This document shows, piece by piece, positions 44,622-55,244 of a DNA stretch of 64,000 nt (the first letter of the stretch is position 1; each line of letters starts with the position of its first letter). The notes beneath the pieces are model-generated. The model did not search any database and had not been told where the DNA came from. It was given only the letters and a program-made list of their open reading frames with translations. The stretch is from Capronia americana (Eukaryota; Ascomycota; Eurotiomycetes; Chaetothyriales; Herpotrichiellaceae), in assembly GCA_016110215.1 (NCBI GenBank), contig JADWQD010000004.1:2294001-2358000 (forward strand), given 5' to 3'. Both the position numbers and the translations under genes were made by a program.

Positions 44622-45984
44622 CTAAAGAAGTGGGTGAGGTGGCTTGAACTCTTCTGGGATGCCCATGAAGCCGTGGAAGCGCGTGTGTGGGTCGTACTTG
44701 TCACGAATCTTCTCCAGACGAAGATAGGCCTCCAGAGTCATGAATCTCGAGGGCCTGACGGCCAGATTTTCATCACCCAGTTGCGTACCCAGCGTTTGGG
44801 GTGCTATCGAGCCCATACAAGAGCTGACCATGTTGTTGTAGGCCTCGTCTTGGGAAGAATCGCTGTAGATGGCAAAATAGCTGATGTACACCTTTGCCTC
44901 CAACGAGAAAGCCATGTCGAGCAGGTGATTGTTGGTTTTGTCCCGACCCCAATACAGAAGGTAAAGATGCGAAGGAGCCGGCGCAAGATGCCGAACCATC
45001 CTATGGATGCCCGGCAGCACTGATCGGATGGGTGCGGCCATCCATACATTATCCACCGTATACCGGTGTCCGCTCAACTCGAGGATGTCGCCAATGCTCT
45101 CGACCAGATCTTCCAAATCAATCGGCTCGAACAGGACACTCTTGATCGCTTCTTCCTTGACAATAGCCGCGTCATGGAGTGCGTGCAGCTTGCGACGCGC
45201 ATCGACTGTGGTTGCGGCAGGACAATCCAGACGAAGGAGAATGGTCAGCCCCGGCACGTCCTCCTGGTCGTGGCCGATGAATAACGAGACCTCGAGCTCG
45301 CGAGGGAACGAATCCTGGAGATTCTCCATCTGGATCAACAGCCGGTCCAGAGTGGCGACGGGGAAGAAGAAGCGGCTATGCATCATGGCTCCCGGGAGCG
45401 GATGGAGCTGGAGATAGAAGCGTGTCACGACGGCGAAAAAGCCGTGCCCGGACCCCCTCGCAGCCCAGTATAGATCCGAATTCGAGATGGCGTCGGCGTG
45501 CACAATCTCGCCTTGGGCAGTCACCACATCGATCCCCAAGACGTTTTCGCACCCCAGACCCGTCACTCTGGAATTCCAGCCCAGGCCGCCCTGCAAGAGG
45601 TAACCTCCAAGTCCGACTGTCGGACAGTGCCCTCCAGGGAACATCAATCCAGATGCGGCAGCCATTTTTGTTGAGCGTGCCCCCGAAGCATCCTGGCCCG
45701 GCGACTGCGGTGCGAGTCTCCGGCTCGACTGAAGCCTCGTCGAGCTTGGAGAGATCGAGAAGTAGACCGTCCTGCCTCAGGAACGACGACGACCATGAGT
45801 GGCCACCTGACCGAATCCCAACCTTCATGCCGTGGGCAGCTGCATATTTGACGGCGCGCACCACGTCTTGTTCGCTGCCCGCTTGCACAATGACTTCCGG
45901 ATACAGGCCAGGTTTCCGTCCGTTCCACACCGTCTTGGTTCGGGCCTCTTCATACCCACCTTCTCCTCTGAGAACACCGGACAA
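44622..45984 (-). pseudogene. FAD-linked oxidase (berberine-bridge/PCMH type) split by one frameshift
   Basis: Members of this family bind FAD covalently and oxidise alcohols, sugars or alkaloid-like substrates. The N-terminal part (frame from 45984) has EEARTKTVWNGRKPGLYPEV and the FAD-binding segment MKVGIRSGGHSWSSSFLRQD, where the His is the usual 8-alpha attachment residue. It runs to GPGCFGGTLNKN. The rest (frame from 45665) continues MAAASGLMFPGGHCPTVGLG, GYLLQGGLGWNSRVTGLGCE, DLYWAARGSGHGFFAVVTRF, and a BBE-like C-terminus with EKIRDKYDPHTRFHGFMGIP. The frame changes exactly at a run of five T (45665-45669; A on the coding strand); removing one base restores one reading frame. No intron fits. 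The frame before 45984 is closed by TGA and has no ATG, so the first codons are also unresolved. It is either a recent pseudogene or a sequencing indel. It neighbours the flavin fusion enzyme. Confidence 0.75.
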
Positions 45985-46668
45985 TCAACATCCATGGCTT
46001 TGCTTTTTTGTGTCACCCAAGCCACGAGCGTCTTGTCGTTGTTATCTAGGATCCTCCGGGTTGCAATTTTCTCGGGGCAAGATGTTTGTGCAAATGTGTT
46101 CAGGGTGAAATCCAATATTGACTCACCTCAGGAGGAAAGAGAGACAAATGATAGGAACAGGGATGCAATATCGGACTAGCTTCTTGTCTGCAGAGAAGTA
46201 GGCCTGTTTCCGCTCGGGAATAAATTTCTCCTCGAATACCTCCAATGGCGTACCCTCGTAGCCCGGCGACCTCTGGCCATCACGCCATGTACACATGGGG
46301 TATTCTGGAGGAGTTGTTTAGGGCTGTTGTCCTCCACAGATCCGACTACCTCACCCAGGACCTTGAATCAGATCAGCGGAAGACGAACTAGAATATTAAT
46401 TTTCCGGAGTGGGGGAGAACCTCCAGAATTCCCAGCGTCACGGGCTTGGCCAAAGCAGGCGAACGGATTTGCGGGAAGGAGCAATAGAATTGATCGTCGG
46501 AAGGAACACAGATCAGCCTTAAGGAAAGAACACAGGTGTTGAGTGGGTGGAGGGACCGGCTGAGACTGTCCTTCGTCAAGCGGCAGCCTTGTGTTCAACA
46601 CGACAACGGCAAAAGTTGCTTACTACTGGGGACTCGTTTACCGGGTTTGATATCGTTTCTTCCCAAAA
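45985..46668. other. Intergenic between the oxidase and the dehydrogenase remnant
   Basis: The minus-strand frame 45825-46115 may hold the lost first exon of the oxidase (MDFTLNTFAQTSC...), but I could not join it convincingly. No other feature. Confidence 0.4.
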
Positions 46669-46980
46669 ATGCGCGCAGCAATCTATCGAAGCGCCAAGGA
46701 CATCACGGTCGAAGATAGGCCTTCGCCGCCGCTGGAAGCCGGCCGGGTGCTTGTCGACGTCGAGTGGTGCGGGATCTGTGGCTCGGATCTTCATCTATGG
46801 GAGAAAGGTTGGGCTGCCCCCTCGTGAGACAGAGACGAAAAGAAACCGAGAATAGAACTGGGCTAATTTAATCATTCCTCCGTCTCTCTGCAGGGCCTGA
46901 GCTCTTCGGCGCTCTGATAAAGACCGTCTGCTCCACCCCATCTCCTCTGCTCGTTCATGCTACGACAGGAAGGCATGTTT
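46669..46980 (+). pseudogene. Truncated zinc-dependent alcohol dehydrogenase (MDR family), N-terminus only
   Basis: The ATG at 46669 opens MRAAIYRSAKDITVEDRPSP and then LEAGRVLVDVEWCGICGSDL, which is the start of a butanediol/sorbitol-type medium-chain dehydrogenase including the catalytic-zinc cysteine in CGICGSDLH. After WEKG there is an intron-like stretch (GTTGGG...TGCAG), and GPELFGALIKTV follows for a few codons. No further family motif (GHE, structural-zinc cysteines, GxGxxG) appears in any frame downstream. Roughly 50 of the usual 350 residues survive. This is a relic, not a small gene. It lies between the frameshifted oxidase and the flavin fusion gene, which suggests that a set of oxidoreductases was once clustered here. 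Confidence 0.75.
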
Positions 46981-47386
46981 CTAGAGAGCCTTAGGCACAC
47001 TGTGCCACTTCCTCGGTTTCTTCGTCGTCAACATTACGCAACATGTTGGAATAGGAACGCACAGCCAGGTCCTCAGTGCAGAGAACCACCCCTAAGATAT
47101 TCGAATGCGGTCTTCTCTGCCTTGGTCGGGTGGATGACTCACGTTTGGTCCGTTTGATGATGCATGATTGAGAAGAGAAATGTACCACCCTTTAACAACA
47201 ATAGCGGTATCCACATCACGGGAACAGTAGTTTTGTATCACAGTGAATGATCTGGCAGAGGATCACGGTCCATGACATACGATCCTAATGACAACGGAGG
47301 GGTGAAGCAATACAGAAGTCGAGCTGAGCACTGACCAAAACCGACAAAGGGCGCATTACCCCCAACTAGCATTCTCGAACTCCATC
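46981..47386. other. Intergenic, 3' of the dehydrogenase relic
   Basis: No dehydrogenase-like peptide or other supported feature. Confidence 0.5.
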
Positions 47387-49713
47387 TCAATTGAGTCTCT
47401 CTACCAAAGAACAATCCGGCACGCCGAGGTACTCGTTGACAGTCGCCTCGACGACGTCGAAGACTGGGATTTCAGCAAGGCGGTCAACGAAGGGATGCAG
47501 GGTCGGCAACTTCTGCTCACCCAGGCTTTCGATCTTGAAGTCTACGTTTGTCGGTTCAGACGCAAGTTTGGATTGCAGAGTCGACGCTCCTGGTTCGTCA
47601 AGCACGAGCACGTCGTAGTCCGCGTCCGGCTTCCCTTCCCCGCCCGTCGAGGGAATGTACTTGTGAAGAAGGATACCCTCGCTGACGCCGTCACTAGTGG
47701 ACTGGTTGATCGTCTCCTCGACCGTTTCCGGCTTGAGGCCATTCAGCTTGAAGTGCGCCCATTGCGCTCCCTTCCAGGCCAGAATTGCCTCAAAGGTTGT
47801 GTTGGTGCGACGAATAGCCAGATCAGAAAACACTTTGCCGAAGCCGAGTTCGTCGCGACCTGTGATGATGGGATCGGCCAGGTTCTCAAACATGATGGGG
47901 CAGTACGTGCCTTTTCTTCGGCGTCCCTGGGTGTCCTTGTACTGGACGCCGTAGATGTAAAATGCCAGGAGGTCGTAGCCGTGGCCACCCAGCCAGGCGA
48001 GGTTGTGGAACGACTCGATCGAGAACGAAGCATATGCTACACTGTCGGACAGCATGAAACTGTAGTGGGGGTTTGGGAACAGGGTGCGGAGGAGCGTGGC
48101 ACTGGTCTTGATTTTGAAATTCGCCTTGGTGAGAAGCGTCTGTCCCAATGTCGAGCGGTATGTGCCACCATCCAGCGCCTGACGTGGTCCAGGCAGAGGG
48201 CCGAATACGGTCGGTTGGCGCCATCGCAGCCCAGGGCCGAGTTTCTTCCACTTGTGCTCTCGGAGGATCTGGGATGATGCATGGACTTCGTTGTGGCTAA
48301 ATCCATATTCGATATACTCGTGGACTATCATTGCAATCAGTAAAGTTTCCGACCATGACAGGGCAGGAAGATGAGTGTACCTTTCAATTGGTGCACTTTT
48401 CTGTTGCTTTTACTATCAATTCCATCGCCTCCAACCAATCGGCTGTATTCCTGGATCGTCGACGACCGGTGATGTCGGGCCTGGTTATACAGTTGCAGAC
48501 GCTCAGGGACTTCTTGAGGGGTGACGTCTTTGTCAAGCATGATGCCCAGTGAAACACCATCTTCGATCGCCATTGCGCCTCCTTGTGCCAAATGAGGCGT
48601 GAATGGATGAGCGGCGTCGCCGATCAGAGCCAGCCGATGCGATACATAAGTGGAAAGCGTTGGCATATCGTACAGCCGATACACTTTGAGTTCGGCCGGA
48701 TCAACCTTGCTCAGAAGCTTGACCACGCTGGGATGGAAGTCTGCATAAACATCCAGCAGTTTCTCGACCGAGGCGGCGGTCTGGTAGTCGTCGGAACTCT
48801 CGGACAGTTCAGCAGGGTGGATGCAGACAAAGTTCAATATCTCGTTGTACGAAGTCGAGTAGAGCACGATCTTCCTATCCTCCGAGTACCACAGATCCAT
48901 AGTTCCGTTGATGTTGACCATTTTCTCTGTTTCTGGATCCTCCAGGCCGACCTTGCGCGGCATGGTGAATCGAAAGGCGTTGTGTTTACCTTTGAACGGA
49001 GGCAACACTTTGGTGTGCAGACTCAAAGCTGACCGCGTATTGGAGTGGACTCCATCTGCACCTATCAAGACATCTGCAGTGCGTTGGGAGCCGTCTGAGA
49101 GAGTGATGGTTGCTGTTTGGGCGTCAGCTGTCTCGACCCGTGAAGATGTGATGAGCTGAACAGGCTCTCCGGGTCCTTCGATGGCAGCCGCCTTCGCCTT
49201 CAATTGGTTGTGTAGGTGAGCTCGATGCGCCAGAACCCATGCCTGGGGGATTGGTTAGCAAAGCACAAACCCTTCCAACTGGAATCGTGTCTACCTACAT
49301 CCTGCCATCTATGACTATCATTGTTGGGCGTGACGCGCAAGGGTACGTTTTGAGCAGACAGGAACCTCGACTATCGCCTTTGCGTCAGTTGGAATCATTG
49401 CTGGACCAGACTCGAGAAAACGCACCAATTCCAGTTTGACAGCCCCTGCATCTCTTGGATCGATTCCAATGTATTTCAACGCTCCCATGGCATTGGGTGT
49501 CATGTGGATCGCAGCGCCGACCTCGTTCGCAAACCTGGACTGTTCATAGACGGCGACATGATGACCTTGGTTGCGCAGCGCTATGGCTGCCGTCAGACCT
49601 CCGATGCCTCCGCCGACGACGATGATCTTCAGGCCTTGATTGGGAATATGTTGTTGTTGCTTGATCCCGTTTGCTCCATTCGACAATATTGGGATGTCGA
49701 TGGCTAGGGACAT
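47387..49713 (-). CDS. Fused flavin monooxygenase (salicylate-hydroxylase type) - acetoacetate-decarboxylase-like protein
   Basis: Four exons (49426-49713, 49299-49370, 48381-49242, 47387-48324; introns of 55, 56 and 56 bases) total exactly 720 codons including the stop. Residues 1-~435 are a class A FAD monooxygenase: the Rossmann motif VVGGGIGGLTAA (G34-G39), the LAHRAHLHNQL block, DVLIGADGVHSNTR near 177-190, and GDAAHPFTPHLAQGGAMAIE at about 328-347. The usual monooxygenase end, EYGFSHNEVHASSQ, is coded only after intron 3. The same exon then runs without a stop into an acetoacetate-decarboxylase-like domain: LPGPRQ..., PIMFENLADPIITGRDELGF, with the Schiff-base lysine expected at GFGK (K571), and ends at residue 719. 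A hydroxylation (possibly decarboxylative) coupled to a second decarboxylation or enolate step on an aromatic or polyketide acid is inferred. The domain boundary and frame are seen; the substrate is not. Confidence 0.85.
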
Positions 49714-50721
49714 TTTCTGATTTAATGGCCGCTGCGATCACAGCATCGAGGGGACAAGCAGGTAATTCGACGGTAACGATTCGGTTTTCATGACTGCCCG
49801 CGACTGGCGAACGGCCAGATATAGTATGTATCCACGACGAACTAGAATAAGCCATTGCTGTTCTGCCCATGAGTCTGAGAGTCCGGGAATTTCGTTCATT
49901 GCGCCTTCATGTGATCAGTGGTGAAAGCGGGCCTGCGTTTCTCCATCATCCGACCACCACCATCACCACAACATCTGCCTCAGGTTCCATCGAGGCCTCG
50001 TTTGCCACAGAACAATTTTTGCTTACTCCATACCTCCATAGGAGGCCCCAAAGAACTTCCGAGATGGGTTTAAAAACAATCCGGACTTGCGGTGCTCGTG
50101 GGGAAAGGAATGAGTAGCGGTAGCAGGGATTCATTACCCCGTACAGGGTACGCAGTACGGACTGGTTACTCTGGTAGCATATAGCTACCTTATGTCACGT
50201 TGCTGTTGGCTGGCAAGGCTGTGACTCAATTAGAAGACATAGTCATATTCGAGAGGGTCGGGGGTACTCCTCCTCGGCAATTTCAACGGAACCCCTGCGG
50301 ATATGAACGGATGCGCATGCCCCACCACCGGGAGAAAGGGGAGATATCGGTCCAGGTCAGATAGTCTTAGACCGAGAGTCTGGAGACGCGAATCTAGACC
50401 TACTGCTCGGGCTCTGGCTTCGTTGATTGCGAGAGTTGTGGACACAGGCTTTTTGGATACGGGTAGTAGTTCATTCTCCGTTGGCAGCCAGTCCTTATGC
50501 ATGTTGGGCCACAGGAAAATTCCGGGGCTGTGGCGGGTGAGCGAGTGAAACCCCCATCGGCCCACCGTGAATCCTGGGTAATTAGATTGGTTTCTGCCTC
50601 TCCCAAAGAACCCAGATGATATCCCCCTCCGGTGAGGAGTCGTGTTTTGGCATTTAGTTGATCCGCTCGAGTTAGAACTGCTCGTTCAATCTACCAGGTC
50701 TTAGAATGTTTGCCTTGCGAT
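49714..50721. other. Intergenic between the fusion gene and the C2H2/Zn2Cys6 factor
   Basis: Fusion-gene promoter and regulator 3' flank. Short frames (50230-50565) on both strands have no recognisable domain. Confidence 0.5.
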
Positions 50722-53112
50722 TCAAGGAGTGCCCGTTGAGAGCTCGCATAAAGCACTGCTGACAACTTTGGAAACTGGGGCTCTCAATCTGGAAAGAATC
50801 TGGACCGCCGCTTCAATACACCCATTTCTCGAGGCGTGGATGCTGTCTTCCCTAGTGCCGCCGTACCAAACGATCAGAGTCGCGAAATAGACACAATAAG
50901 GTAGATGTGGTGGCTCGAGGAACCGAGTTTTTGACACCCCTTGATCATTTCGACGCTGCAATGGAGGCAAGCTGCTCCGAATGAGCTTCAACATGCATTC
51001 TGCGTGCCACAGGGCTATGGGGAAGTCGGGTCCATGAACCCATGCCCGGAGAGAGTCAAAGGCCTCGGGTGAAATTTGATTCTCTGAAGGTCGGATGAAC
51101 TCATGGGCAAATCTTTGGAGCACGGCCAGGTTGCTATGGAGGTTGATGTATGTCAGGTGATAAATGAGCGATTGCGATAGATCGAGCGGGTCCGACTCCT
51201 GAGTTCTGGCGAATACCCACCGTTCCAACGCTAGCTCAACGAATTCCGTCTTCCAGAGTTGGGGTCTCCGGAGACAGTCATGCCCTCGAGGGCTCGGCAT
51301 CCAGCTGTACGCACTGATCATGGCCAGATGTTGTATACTCGGTGGACCAGCAGGTATCGATCCGGTGGGTGTCATGAGCGATTTTAACGTTTTCATTGAA
51401 TTCTTTCGCGATTCATAAATGCCGTCCGGGTAGCTTGCGTTTGGTTCAATTGGGGTTAGGAAACAAGGAGGACGTAACAGCAGCAAGACACGATAGGCGT
51501 CGAGGATGTATATCGATTCGACGACGAGCAGTAATTGCTGGTGGACCGCCTCAAACGAAGGCGAATCCAGAGGAGCGTTCTTTAAGCACGATTTGAGGCC
51601 GTTCATAGTGTTGTAGTGAAAGGCCTCCCAGAATTCATAGCTCCTCTTGTCGCCGCTGCAGACTCCGTACATCTCTAAGAGGATGGAAGTTTTGGCCGAG
51701 TTCAAGGCGTCGACTAACGACGATGGCTCATGGCGAAGTTCGGCTTCGAGCTGCAATCTCCTCGCGTCATTGTACAAGCTTTTCGCTACCGTGCTGCTCC
51801 CCTCGGCAGTGGAGAAGAGCGCACCGATAGCAGCCATAGCCAGACAAAGCTGCTGGCTGGTCGCTTGGGTTGCTTCGAAGTCGGAAAAGATACGCAAGGT
51901 GGTGGAGAGGTGCGCTCGACCCACATTCAATAGAATGTTGATCACCTCATCATCGTACATTTGCAGACGCGGCGGAAGAGAATACCAGGATCGTTTGGCG
52001 TCCTTTGTCGGGCTGGATGCCCTTGAGCGCCGTTGGAAGAACTCAACCATAATGGCCACACCTTGGTCGATATGGGAGGGTTTACTGGGCTCCAAGTTGA
52101 AGAGTGTGGTCTTCGGAAGGTCGTTTCCCTCTTGACCTGGCGCGGCATCACCGAGGTTATCTAGCCAGCCTGAGACTCCCTATAAATCGTAAGTATGAAG
52201 GGAATCGACGAGCACAAAGCACTCACCAAGGAGGAGAGTTGCCAGAGCCCATCCATCAGGTCGAAATCTGAAAAGGTACTATTGATCGAATCTTGGCCAT
52301 CAAAAAACATTCCATCGTCAGGAGGAAAGATAGCCTCGATCGTCGTAGTCGTGAGGTCGCTAGGGATATGCATGGCATGATTGATCTGTTCAACAGATTC
52401 CGTGATATTGGGGATCAACGACACTTGGCCCTCTGGCTGAACAGTTGGCTGGCAGCTTTCGGTGGTCGTGGGGATGCTTGGAGTCATGCATGTTGGGTCA
52501 AAATCGGCCATCGTTTCGGTTGGTCCGTCCAAGAGCTCGAAAAAGTCGAGCGCGTTCTCACTAGTAATGCCATCTTGGTTGAGGCGCTGTTCGTGGTTCC
52601 TGGGTCGCCCCGGCCGTCGGCTGGAGGAGGAAATCGTGCACGAGATGTGCTTGTTGCGACATGGCTGGCAAGGATGATGATTGTCGCACTTCAGCTTACC
52701 TCTCCGGCACTGGTCACAAGCCAACCTCGATCGCTCGCGTTGGCTCGACCTGGCCTTCTTGGAGCGGTAATCCTCGAGGCCTTGTGAGGTGTGAAACCTC
52801 TTCATGTGCTTGTCCTTGACATCGGCGCGTGGGAAGTTGGTGTCGCAGAATGGGCAATCAAACGGTCTTTCGCTGGTGTCTGCCACTTCCGAGTGAGTCT
52901 GCAGTCGCCATAGAAGCCATACAATGGACTTACGGGTCCGACGGTGCCTCACCAGGTGTTCATTTCGCGAGAAGGATCGTCCACAAATCTCACACTGTCT
53001 TTCTCCTCAGCTGTTTATTCTCCCTCCCTGCTTCCTTCCGGGCCTCACATACCGTCTTATCAGGGTGCTTTGGCTGTTGCGGAGGCTGGGCAGTTGGTAC
53101 CTCGTCAGTCAT
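50722..53112 (-). CDS. Transcription factor with two C2H2 fingers and a Zn2Cys6 cluster
   Basis: Four exons (53053-53112, 52934-52994, 52227-52879, 50722-52179; introns of 58, 54 and 47 bases) join exactly to 743 residues. Finger 1 is CEICGRSFSRNEHLVRHRRT-H (C21, C24, H37, H41), interrupted by an intron inside the last His codon. The linker HTSERPF leads to finger 2, CPFCDTNFPRADVKDKHMKR (C49, C52, H65, H70). A Zn2Cys6 cluster follows at C95, C98, C105, C111, C114 and C121 (ACDQCRRGKLKCDNHHPC). A Ser/Thr-rich linker contains SDFDLMDGLWQL. Residues about 330-740 are the fungal-specific regulator body (RAHLSTTLRIFSDFEATQAT, SVEQ/WEAFHYNTMNGLKSCL, ALWHAECMLKLIRSSLPP). This hybrid of finger types is a known fungal class. 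It is divergent from another regulator and adjacent to the fusion enzyme, so it may control the locus; that is inference. Confidence 0.9.
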
Positions 53113-53508
53113 GTTGGCATTTGTCGGGAAGGAAGAGGCGAATCCGGTGTAGTGAGTCGAGAAAGTCTGGGCTCGGGGCCAAGTAGGGAAAGTTCCACGT
53201 AAAGAGCCCGCAGGTCTTATGAGCTATGTGAGCTTAGCGAGTCCGGGCTTCCTAGGTGGTTATCTGGGGGCAAGGCACCCTATCAGCACCCCTGGCTCCC
53301 CAGGCTCCGCTCCGCACATTCCCCACTGACCCCAACCCGGTGACGTTTGCCGTGACAACAGCAAACTCTGTACGAGTACGGGCACCGGCGAACGATTCCC
53401 CACGTCTTGGTGAGAGACGAAATCTGGGGTCACAGGAATGAAGAGGCGGAACTCTCGCAGAACGGCACAACTGGACCCTGCAAGCCACCCTATGCTGTCC
53501 TGCCTGCA
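53113..53508. other. Short shared upstream region of two divergent regulators
   Basis: About 400 bases between opposing starts (53112 minus; 53509 or 53407 plus). Must contain both promoters, which allows joint control. No specific binding site is claimed. Confidence 0.45.
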
Positions 53509-55244
53509 ATGGCGCACACAGTCACCTCGCAAGAGCAGATTCTGCCAGGAGAGCGAAACCCATCAAGACATGATGTTGAAGTTGCAACAGAGTTACCTGA
53601 GCCGACCATTCTCTCCGACTTCAAGAGATCTCTCCTGGCGACTGTTGATGCTTCTGACGCCCAGGATCTGATGCACCTCGATCTCAAAGCCACGGCAAGT
53701 CGCGCACAACAGTCCTGGCCCGGTCCCTGCTGACCAGTGTGCCAGGCAGTCGGAAGTAAAGCGTTCACATACCCGATGGCGTTACTGTTGGACTTCCCCG
53801 AAATTCCATCGCAGGAGCGTATCACCTCTCTGTGTGGGGCCTTCTCGACCATCATGAAAAGCCACGTCTTCTTGAACCAGCTCCCGGTGGGACAAAATTG
53901 TACCGATCTCACGACGACGCCGCCGCTTCGGCTGGCCGTTGCCTGCCTTGCCTCGATGCATGCCAAGGCTCCAGGGATTGAGTCTCGTCACCTTTTCCTC
54001 GCCGCGCTCGACCTGTGGGGATTTATGACCGAGGTGGACAACAGAGAGGCCCGCTCGCTCGACATGGTGATGGCTGTGAGGACCAATGTTCGCAAGTGTC
54101 CATGTATCTGTTTCTGACATGACAACTCACAGACCGTCCTTTTGAGCTTTTTCGGCGTCATGACAACCGATAAGGCCATCGGCGGCAAAATGAGAATCCT
54201 GGTCTGTTCTTCACTCACGGTAGGGGTGGCAAGTCGGCTTCCAGCGACGATTTTGTTGACCTGGGTAGATCTCTCGACGAATGCGACTTCATGATCCTGA
54301 GCAGCTTCAAACGCTGCTCGGATCCCGGATTTCACCACATAGGTAGGCCCCAATTTCAGGTTTTTCGATTAAATACTGGAGCGACTAATGGGTGACACAG
54401 AGGTGCTTTTATCTGGTGCTTGTGGCTGACTGACATTTTGTATGCGTTGCGCGACGGACTGGGCGTGCACAGCTTCTCCGTGAGGGAATTGTGTACCAAA
54501 ATGCCCTGTTCTCCATACGACTTTCAAGACATCTACCGCACACTTATTAACGAAACACAACCCAAAGCTTCACTGCCAGATGATATGACATCCCCAGACG
54601 ACGCATTTCTGCTTCTCATGGCCGTCCTGTCGGATATCCTCGGTGTCCAGCGATCCTTATACAAGGTACTCAGTCTATCCGAAAGCCAGCAGCATGCCTC
54701 CAACCCCTTCGTACCTCTGACACCAGCCGCGGAGCTGACTCGAATGAACAACGCGTTATCCTCGGCATTGGACACATGGTACGACAGATTTCGTGGCATG
54801 GTGGTCCCAGAAATCATCGCATTCTATTACTACTGCAGACTGCACCTCGCTTGTCCACGGATATTAGAACTTCCCTTCATGGCCGCAGACCCCACGCCGT
54901 CACGGTCCAAGTTCGACCATCAAACAATGAACATCACCGACGAGGCAGTCAGAAATGCCTGGCTTGTACTCGACCACTCCGCCGACGCAGTGAGGACATG
55001 TACCCTAGAAATGCTGTGCCCCGTCTGGCTTCCGATTGTCGTGTTCCATGCCGCTCTCGTCGTTTGGGCCCAGCAGGACCTAAATCAACCAGGGCATAGT
55101 GGCATATCCGGGAGTGTCAGGGTGCTGCTTGCGTTCAGAGTGGAACTCGAAAGGATGTCTTGGCCTTGTGTAAATGACATGGCGGCGACATTGGACCGGC
55201 TAATGCATAGTCGGGCAGCAGTTATGCGGAGCGACTTACAATAG
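53509..55244 (+). CDS. Regulator-body protein without visible zinc motif (possibly damaged)
   Basis: Exon 1 starts at 53509 (MAHTVTSQEQILPGERNPSR) or at an in-frame ATG at 53407. It contains EPTILSDFKRSLLATVDASD and ends in LDLKAT at 53694. A GC-AG intron (53695-53745, donor GCAAGT) restores AVGSKAFTYPMALLLDFPEI and QERITSLCGAFSTIMKSHVF. The intron 54076-54132 leads to TVLLSFFGVMTTDKAIGGKM. Near 54200 the frame must change to reach GRGGKSASSDDFVDLGRSLD, and no usable intron spans this. A last intron (donor GTAGGC near 54345, acceptor AGAG) brings in AFIWCLWLTDILYALRDGLG and the rest, ending ERMSWPCVNDMAATLDRLMH. These blocks match, as I read them, the C-terminal body of C2H2/fungal-specific regulators. 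No C2H2 or Zn2Cys6 motif precedes them. It may be a finger-less partner or a decaying paralogue. Confidence 0.55.
53695..53745 (+). other. GC-AG intron in the finger-less regulator gene
   Basis: Donor GCAAGT after LKAT and acceptor GCCAG before AVGSKAFTYP. It is 51 bases long, in phase 0, and contains a CTGAC-like branch sequence before the acceptor. A canonical GT donor in the right phase is not available. Confidence 0.5.

Noticed and set aside
47495..48277. 260-codon plus-strand ORF
   Set aside because: Antisense to the decarboxylase-like exon of the fusion gene; no family features.
48331..48337. Treating 47387-48331 and 48337-49713 as two genes (decarboxylase and monooxygenase)
   Set aside because: The ATG at 48331 lies in the intron acceptor region, and the peptide right after it is the conserved end of the monooxygenase. 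Splicing gives an exact in-frame join.
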